DNA from: C00003060 sp964502635
GTDB lineage: Bacteria > Desulfobacterota > Desulfobacteria > Desulfobacterales > C00003060
Length of the DNA stretch: 19,509 nt
Reading direction: 5' to 3'
Assembly: GCA_964502635.1 (NCBI GenBank)
Contig: CAZCXI010000057.1
Span: forward strand, 1-19,509
Made by a program: the position numbers and the translations under genes. Of this stretch, positions 15,654-19,509 are shown in pieces. Position 1 is the stretch's first letter, and each line of letters begins with the position of its first letter. Below the pieces are notes generated by a model. It was not told the origin of the DNA and made no database searches. It saw only the letters and a list, made by a program, of their open reading frames with translations.

Positions 15654-15938
15654 CGCCCGGCCAATGCCCTGTTTCTGGCGTAAGATCCTTTTGAGCGAGA
15701 CCTAGAAACAGAGTCTGTGGCTTGGGTAACGCATTTGTACGGGGCATAACAGATCTGTCCCATGACTCTGATTACCTACAATTGGCATTTCTTTTCCCAA
15801 TCAATAACCGGGGATACCCCATATTTGGTGCCTGATCCCTGCCGCCGTTTTGTCTAATCAGTTAAAATTATATATGAAACGTCGAATATATCCTGTCTGG
15901 CATGGACACTGCAAAATGCAGTTTTCCCTATAGTTGCA

Positions 15939-16061
15939 TAAACAACATGGTCAAACGTCCCAAAAAGCAACAATAGCCTCTATCTGCGATCTTGTTGGGC
16001 GCTTTTGTGGAATGCATTGTGAGTGATATCCAGAAAACTGGAAAAACAGCCATGTTGTTTA
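15939..16061. repeat. 12-bp inverted repeat bounding about 100 bases
   Basis: TAAACAACATGG (15939-15950) and its exact inverse (16050-16061) flank an interior of 99 bases. The interior holds smaller complementary segments, such as CAACAA/TTGTTG and TCCAG-AAAA-CTGGA. It might be a MITE-like end pair or a folded RNA. No flanking duplication was seen. Confidence 0.5.
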
Positions 16062-16094
16062 CCCTTTGGGAAAGCCGATGATACCGCATCTCCT

Positions 16095-16143
16095 GCGTTG
16101 CCAAGGGTTCGGCGTAGTTTACTACAGCCTCACCCTTGAACGC
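16095..16143. repeat. Bulged palindrome with GTAGT/ACTAC core
   Basis: GCGTT, AAGGGT, GGC and GTAGT on the left pair in order with ACTAC, GCC, ACCCTT and AACGC on the right, with small bulges between the blocks and a TT loop. The core resembles the palindrome inside the MITE-like element at 16657-16863, suggesting a related repeat family. Confidence 0.6.
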
Positions 16144-16239
16144 CTTGGACCTGCAGCACCCTCGACTTTTGCAACGTTAGGGTTTTCTGTCATCGCCGGC
16201 GGGGTGCTACGTTCGTAGAAACGGCTCAGGGAGGAGAGG

Positions 16240-16581
16240 ATGAGAAAAACGGTGTTCGTGATTGTTCTTGGGGCAGCCATAGGAAACATGATTGTCACGG
16301 CGGGGTGTGCCAAGCGTACTTTTTACGCCAACGGCTTTGGGCCATACACGATTGACGAGGCCCATGAGCAGTATGCAGAGTTGTTTCAGATGGACCGGAG
16401 CCAGTACCAGGTTTTTCTCACCTTTGAGAACGGTTGGTGGAAGGCCGACGTAAGACGGATGAAAGAGATGGGGGTGAACATTACCCAGCTGTGTGAACGG
16501 TACTGCCGGGCGCCGAATATTAAGGTCCCTTTTCCCCTGCTGATAGATTACAAGCTGTTGTATGGGGTAGACCATCTCTGA
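16240..16581 (+). CDS. Small secreted/lipoprotein-like hypothetical protein (113 aa)
   Basis: The start is well supported by GGAGGAG 4 bases upstream of the ATG. The N-terminus is a signal sequence: a charged MRK, about 17 hydrophobic residues and a Val-Thr-Ala-Gly-Cys end, which is a near-lipobox with Cys23 as the probable lipidated residue (Thr at -3 is not ideal). The mature part is about 90 residues, with aromatic residues in ENGWWKADVR and two more cysteines (CERYC) that could form a disulfide. I do not recognise the family. It is flanked on both sides by palindromic repeats, so it sits alone in a repeat-rich stretch. Confidence 0.75.
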   Translation: MRKTVFVIVLGAAIGNMIVTAGCAKRTFYANGFGPYTIDEAHEQYAELFQMDRSQYQVFLTFENGWWKADVRRMKEMGVNITQLCERYCRAPNIKVPFPLLIDYKLLYGVDHL

Positions 16582-16656
16582 TCCGCCGGCGCCGGATCTC
16601 GCTTCCCTTCGGCCAGCGGGCGCCTGACATTGACAGGCATGTGGCGGACTGCTAAG

Positions 16657-16863
16657 TTAGTGTCCATCCATAAATGGCATCTTTGGGCCCGATGCAGCGT
16701 TCTCCGCGGGTTTCCGTCCTCAACGTAGCGCTGCTACGCCTGCGGCGAAAACCCTTGTGCGGCCTTGCCTCGGACCAAAATCTACCATTTCTGAATGAAC
16801 ACCTGGTAGTGCTCAAGCGAGCTATGTTGGTTCGGGTGGCTCGCATTCACGGATGGGGACTAA
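16657..16863. mobile_element. MITE-like element, 207 bp, imperfect terminal inverted repeats
   Basis: TTAGTGTCCATCCATAAATG (16657-16676) and the inverse of 16844-16863 match at 16 of 20 positions. Inside lies a long bulged palindrome centred near 16729: TTTGG, CCGC, GGGTTT and CGTAGC on the left pair with GCTACG, AAACCC, GCGG and CCAAA on the right. CTAAGTTA occurs at both ends (16652-16659 and 16860-16867) and might mark a target duplication, though it overlaps the repeat. No transposase is encoded, so it would be mobilised in trans. Confidence 0.6.
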
Positions 16864-16947
16864 GTTAATATCACTTGTTCAGGCCTCATCTTGTTCCCAT
16901 TCGGGCGATCAGGCGCCGGTGTTTTCCTGGCAAGAAGCTTTTTGGCT

Positions 16948-17988
16948 ATGAAAAATCTAAAGAAGCTCCTTGAAGCGCATTCCACGCAGGCCTCTGCGCC
17001 GTGCAGGATTGATTGCGGCGGCACCCTTGACATAAAGACTTTCTACTATCCCCTTCGCTACCTTTCCCCTTGCACATTCAATGTGGCTTTAGACATGAAG
17101 ACGCGGGTTCAGCTCCTTCCTTACGAATCCGGCATGGTGAGGGTTTCTTCCAGGGGTTTTCAAACACAAGAGCATCCTTCGGAAAGTGCCCCGTTCAATT
17201 CTCCTTTAGGGTTGATGTTCGCAGTGGCAGCGTATTTCCAGGTGGAAGGGGTCCATATCGATATTGTGTCGGAGTCGCCCCCGAGAAGTGGGCTGGGAGG
17301 TTCTTCCGCGGCCGCTGTGGCCCTCATAGCCTGTGTCTCGATGGCCTTGCACGGCCGCGTGAGCCAAGAGAAAACCGTGCTGTTGGCCCACGCGATTGAG
17401 GAGGCTGTTGCAAGCGTGCCTTGCGGGCTTCAGGACCAGCTTGCCGCAGCCTATGGCGGCGTCCATGCCTGGTATTGGCCGTCCGAACCTACTGAGCCTC
17501 CTTTCAAGAAGCTTGATGTGTTAACAAAAAAAGACCACGGCGCACTCGCCAAACGTCTCCTGGTCGCCTATTGTGGGGTGGCTCACCAATCGCGTGACAC
17601 CAACGGTAAATGGGTCCAACAGTTTGTCTCCGGACAAGTAAGGTCGCCTTGGATCGAGATGGTGAATACCACAAAGGCATTTGTTAAAGCCGTGCGCGTG
17701 AAGGACTGGGCTTCTGCCGTGCATGCCATGAACAAGGAGGTTGAGATCAGAAGGACAATAACCCCTGAGGTCTTTGACGACTTGGGGGACGCACTCCTGG
17801 AGGGTGCACTGGCCCATGGCTGCGGTGCAAGGTTTACGGGTGCTGGCGGGGGCGGGTGCCTTTGGGCCTTGGGTGAAGTGGAGGATATTGAAAAGCTGAG
17901 GTCGACATGGACGGACATATTGTCCCAGAGGGAGGACGCCAGGCTGCTACAGGCCGGTGTTGATTCAAAGGGACTTGAAGTGACCTGA
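16948..17988 (+). CDS. GHMP kinase (galactokinase / heptose-7-phosphate kinase type)
   Basis: A sugar kinase of the GHMP superfamily that uses ATP to phosphorylate a small metabolite. Counting from the ATG at 16948 (346 aa), the N-terminal substrate loop RIDCGGTLDIKTF is at 20-32, the ATP-binding motif PPRSGLGGSSA at 111-121, the catalytic GLQDQLAAAYGG near 160-171 (Asp163) and the C-terminal glycine-rich GAGGGG at 298-303. The RID-GGTLD opening and QDQ segment resemble D-glycero-D-manno-heptose 7-phosphate kinase (HddA) and galactokinase-like enzymes; no neighbouring heptose genes decide this. The longer TTG start at 16891 has no better ribosome-binding site and would add 19 unconserved residues. 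Confidence 0.85.
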   Translation: MKNLKKLLEAHSTQASAPCRIDCGGTLDIKTFYYPLRYLSPCTFNVALDMKTRVQLLPYESGMVRVSSRGFQTQEHPSESAPFNSPLGLMFAVAAYFQVEGVHIDIVSESPPRSGLGGSSAAAVALIACVSMALHGRVSQEKTVLLAHAIEEAVASVPCGLQDQLAAAYGGVHAWYWPSEPTEPPFKKLDVLTKKDHGALAKRLLVAYCGVAHQSRDTNGKWVQQFVSGQVRSPWIEMVNTTKAFVKAVRVKDWASAVHAMNKEVEIRRTITPEVFDDLGDALLEGALAHGCGARFTGAGGGGCLWALGEVEDIEKLRSTWTDILSQREDARLLQAGVDSKGLEVT

Positions 17989-17990
17989 TA

Positions 17991-18020
17991 TTGACCTCAC
18001 GCATACCGCCAGGTTACACT
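17991..18020 (+). promoter_or_regulatory. Candidate promoter for tatA
   Basis: TTGACC (17991-17996) and TACACT (18015-18020) are 18 bases apart. The -35 box matches five of six and the -10 box four of six consensus positions, and TACACT is the same -10 as in the gyrA promoter. It starts just after the GHMP kinase stop and about 100 bases before tatA. A GCAGGT/ACCTGC inverted pair (18041-18071) lies in the leader. Confidence 0.5.
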
Positions 18021-18119
18021 TGTTTAGCCGTCAGCCTGTTGCAGGTGTTTTGTGGATGGGGACAGACCTGCGCATGCTCGATTTGAGTTCACCAACGCTT
18101 TGGGCATAGGAGGACAACC

Positions 18120-18452
18120 ATGTTTGGACTGGGCGTACCAGAAATCCTGATCATTGCACTGATTATCCTGTTCATTTTCGGAGCCAAACGGCTTCCCAGC
18201 ATCGGCGCCGGCCTTGGCCAAACGGTCAGAGAGATAACGAAGATCAAGAAGGATATGAGTGGGGACAAAAAACCGCCGAAGGACAACGGGGCCGATGAAG
18301 ACTCGGAAGCGGAAGGCCAGTCTCTTGAGGGCAAGGTGGCCGAGTCCCTTCAAAAGAAGGTGACCGATAAAGTTCTTGGACAGGTTCCCGGGATCAGGCA
18401 AGCGAAGCAAATAAAAGACAAGGCTGATAAGATCAAGAAGATTGTGAGTTGA
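18120..18452 (+). CDS. tatA: Twin-arginine translocase subunit TatA/TatE
   Basis: TatA forms the protein-conducting part of the twin-arginine export pathway, which moves folded proteins across the inner membrane. The 110-residue protein has a short N-terminus, a transmembrane helix (about 5-20), the conserved FG at 20-21 in FIFGAKRLP, and an amphipathic helix (about 22-45). A long charged tail follows: an acidic patch around DEDSEAEGQ and a basic helix to the end. The start is supported by a very strong AGGAGG (18108-18113), 6 bases upstream. tatB and tatC are not in the window. The lipid kinase starts at its stop codon with a 4-base overlap. Confidence 0.93.
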   Translation: MFGLGVPEILIIALIILFIFGAKRLPSIGAGLGQTVREITKIKKDMSGDKKPPKDNGADEDSEAEGQSLEGKVAESLQKKVTDKVLGQVPGIRQAKQIKDKADKIKKIVS

Positions 18453-19351
18453 GAAAAGAATCCCGGGCAAAGCTCTTTGTCAATCCCATCGCGGGTGGTG
18501 GCAAATGCGGGAAGGTGTATCCTGCGATCGAACGCACGCTCCGTCGTGCAGGGGTGGCCTGCGATGTCATAGTGAGCCAATATCCGGGCCAGATCACGGG
18601 TATGTCCAGCGAGCTTGCCGCCATGGGGTGCCAAACCGTTATCGCCTGTGGGGGGGATGGGACGGTCAACGAGCTCGTCAACGGGATAGCCGGCACCGAG
18701 ACCGCGTTGGGGATTGTGCCTCTGGGGACCGCTAATGATTTTGCGGTCAACATGGGGCTAAGCAAAGATATCCATGTCGCCTCTACGATTATTAAGGAAA
18801 GGCAGACCAGGAAAATCGATCTGGTGAGAGTCCAGGATAATAAGTTCTTTGCAGGAACAGGCTGCATCGGGTTCGATGCCGAAGTGGCCGCCTTTGCCAG
18901 CGGAAGAAGAAAAGAAAAATCGAATCCGTTCTTGTTGCATGTCCTGGGCGCTTTATTGAAGTTTGTTTCATACAGGCCGAAAATGGTTGAACTCAGATTT
19001 AATGGAAGAAGGTATTTTGGAAAGATTCTGCTGGTGGCCTTTGGTAATGTCCGATCGTATGCCCGGGGCATGCTGATCACACCCGAGGCTGTGGCCGATG
19101 ACGCCCTGCTGGATATCTGTGTCGTAAGGCCTATGGCAAGGTGGAAACTCCTTTCTGTCTTTCCATCGGTTTACAAGGGAACCCACGTCAATAACAAGGC
19201 AGTGACTGTTTCTCAAGCCCGGTCCGTTTATATCCAATCCGTAGGACCTATGGCATTGTATGCCGATGGAGACTTCATGACAACCACACCGTTTCGTCTC
19301 GAGGTCATGCCAAGGCACCTCAACATGATCGTAGGACGCGCTTCCTCCTAG
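18449..19351 (+). CDS. YegS/DgkB-type lipid (diacylglycerol) kinase
   Basis: A diacylglycerol kinase-catalytic-domain protein of the YegS/BmrU/DgkB family, which phosphorylates lipids such as diacylglycerol or phosphatidylglycerol using ATP. The 300-residue length fits. The N-terminal NPIAGGGKCGK (12-22) is the nucleotide loop, GGDGTVNELVNG (68-79) the family motif, and VPLGTANDFA the following conserved block. The start is a TTG whose bases overlap the tatA stop (TTGA), with only a weak upstream AGAAGA; no ATG lies nearby, and homology begins a few residues after it. Overlap with tatA suggests coupled expression, but no functional link to Tat export is known. Confidence 0.9.
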   Translation: MRKESRAKLFVNPIAGGGKCGKVYPAIERTLRRAGVACDVIVSQYPGQITGMSSELAAMGCQTVIACGGDGTVNELVNGIAGTETALGIVPLGTANDFAVNMGLSKDIHVASTIIKERQTRKIDLVRVQDNKFFAGTGCIGFDAEVAAFASGRRKEKSNPFLLHVLGALLKFVSYRPKMVELRFNGRRYFGKILLVAFGNVRSYARGMLITPEAVADDALLDICVVRPMARWKLLSVFPSVYKGTHVNNKAVTVSQARSVYIQSVGPMALYADGDFMTTTPFRLEVMPRHLNMIVGRASS

Positions 19352-19509
19352 TTTTTTGCCTTCACTCTCTTGCACGGCCTTTATAGATGGCCATCTGCCA
19401 TATTCTTCCCTATCTTCTCTGGACGCAGCGGTTCGCCATTTCCACATCCAACGCGAGACCTTTGCATAACTCTTTGGAACGTTCATTGTGGGCTTTTTGG
19501 GGTACCCAT
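19352..19509. other. Downstream flank, no gene seen
   Basis: No ORF with convincing composition is present in this end of the window. A GGCC-N9-GGCC arrangement near 19376-19392 is too weak to be called a terminator. Confidence 0.5.

Larger units (their letters stand above)
15702..16239. other. Gene-poor stretch
   Basis: No convincing coding region is seen on either strand. It contains a small hairpin ACTGCA-AAA-TGCAGT followed by TTTCCC (15908-15922), a 12-bp spaced inverted repeat (15939-16061), and a bulged palindrome (16095-16143). An AT-rich patch near 15870-15890 contains TATAAT-like sequence on the minus strand, but no matching -35 box was found. I did not recognise a known structured RNA in it. 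Confidence 0.5.

Noticed and set aside
15629..15770. Possible structured RNA (6S, SRP or RNase P) after the TATAAT at 15617
   Set aside because: It has short pairable segments such as CTGTTTCT/AGAAACAG and GCCTT-GAA-AAGGC, but none of the conserved motifs of those RNAs.
18968..19486. 172-aa minus-strand ORF at the window end
   Set aside because: It is mostly antisense to the lipid kinase and its extra N-terminal part is not recognised.

Overview
The window looks like chromosomal DNA of a deltaproteobacterium (Desulfobacterota). This rests on the character of the proteins (a SecA with an enlarged PPXD, a short stand-alone N-acetylglutamate synthase, separate gyrA/gpsA/radC genes), the moderately GC-rich sequence and several palindromic repeats of a kind I associate with that group. 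No rRNA or tRNA gene and no CRISPR array was seen. The taxon is an inference from recognition, not from a search.

Layout. (1) 1-4642, plus strand: a small cysteine-containing ORF, then gyrA, gpsA and radC, tightly packed behind a good sigma70-type promoter (288-316). (2) 4658-7320, mostly minus strand, is the accessory part: an exported protein with a possible degenerate HAD-like fold, a possible reverse-transcriptase remnant with a 9-bp inverted repeat, a YgjP/DUF45-type zinc metallopeptidase, two translationally overlapping small ORFs, a truncated HigB-type toxin that runs out of frame into an antitoxin-like segment, and a 67-bp near-perfect hairpin. (3) 7336-8004, plus: an ATP-binding PP-loop protein of the diphthine-ammonia ligase family. 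(4) 15701 down to 8043, minus strand: a co-directional block of a tiny ORF, a small membrane protein, an ArgA-type acetyltransferase, a PmbA/TldE-like protein, a membrane-anchored M23 endopeptidase, secA (own promoter and a terminator-like hairpin in its leader) and argJ. (5) 15702-16947: gene-poor, with a 12-bp inverted repeat, a bulged palindrome, a small lipoprotein-like gene and a 207-bp MITE-like element with imperfect terminal inverted repeats. (6) 16948-19351, plus: a GHMP kinase of the galactokinase/heptose-7-P kinase type, tatA and a YegS/DgkB-type lipid kinase.

How the genes fit together. Most of the window is housekeeping: DNA topology (gyrA), phospholipid precursors (gpsA, lipid kinase), protein export (secA, tatA), envelope remodelling (M23) and arginine biosynthesis (ArgA-like and ArgJ). 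The interesting material lies between these blocks: the toxin-antitoxin debris and palindrome at 6359-7308, and the repeat-rich 15.6-16.9 kb stretch. I found no complete new defence or mobile system. The best candidates for undescribed biology are the small overlapping ORFs at 6359-7059, the degenerate HAD-like exported protein, and the secA leader hairpin.
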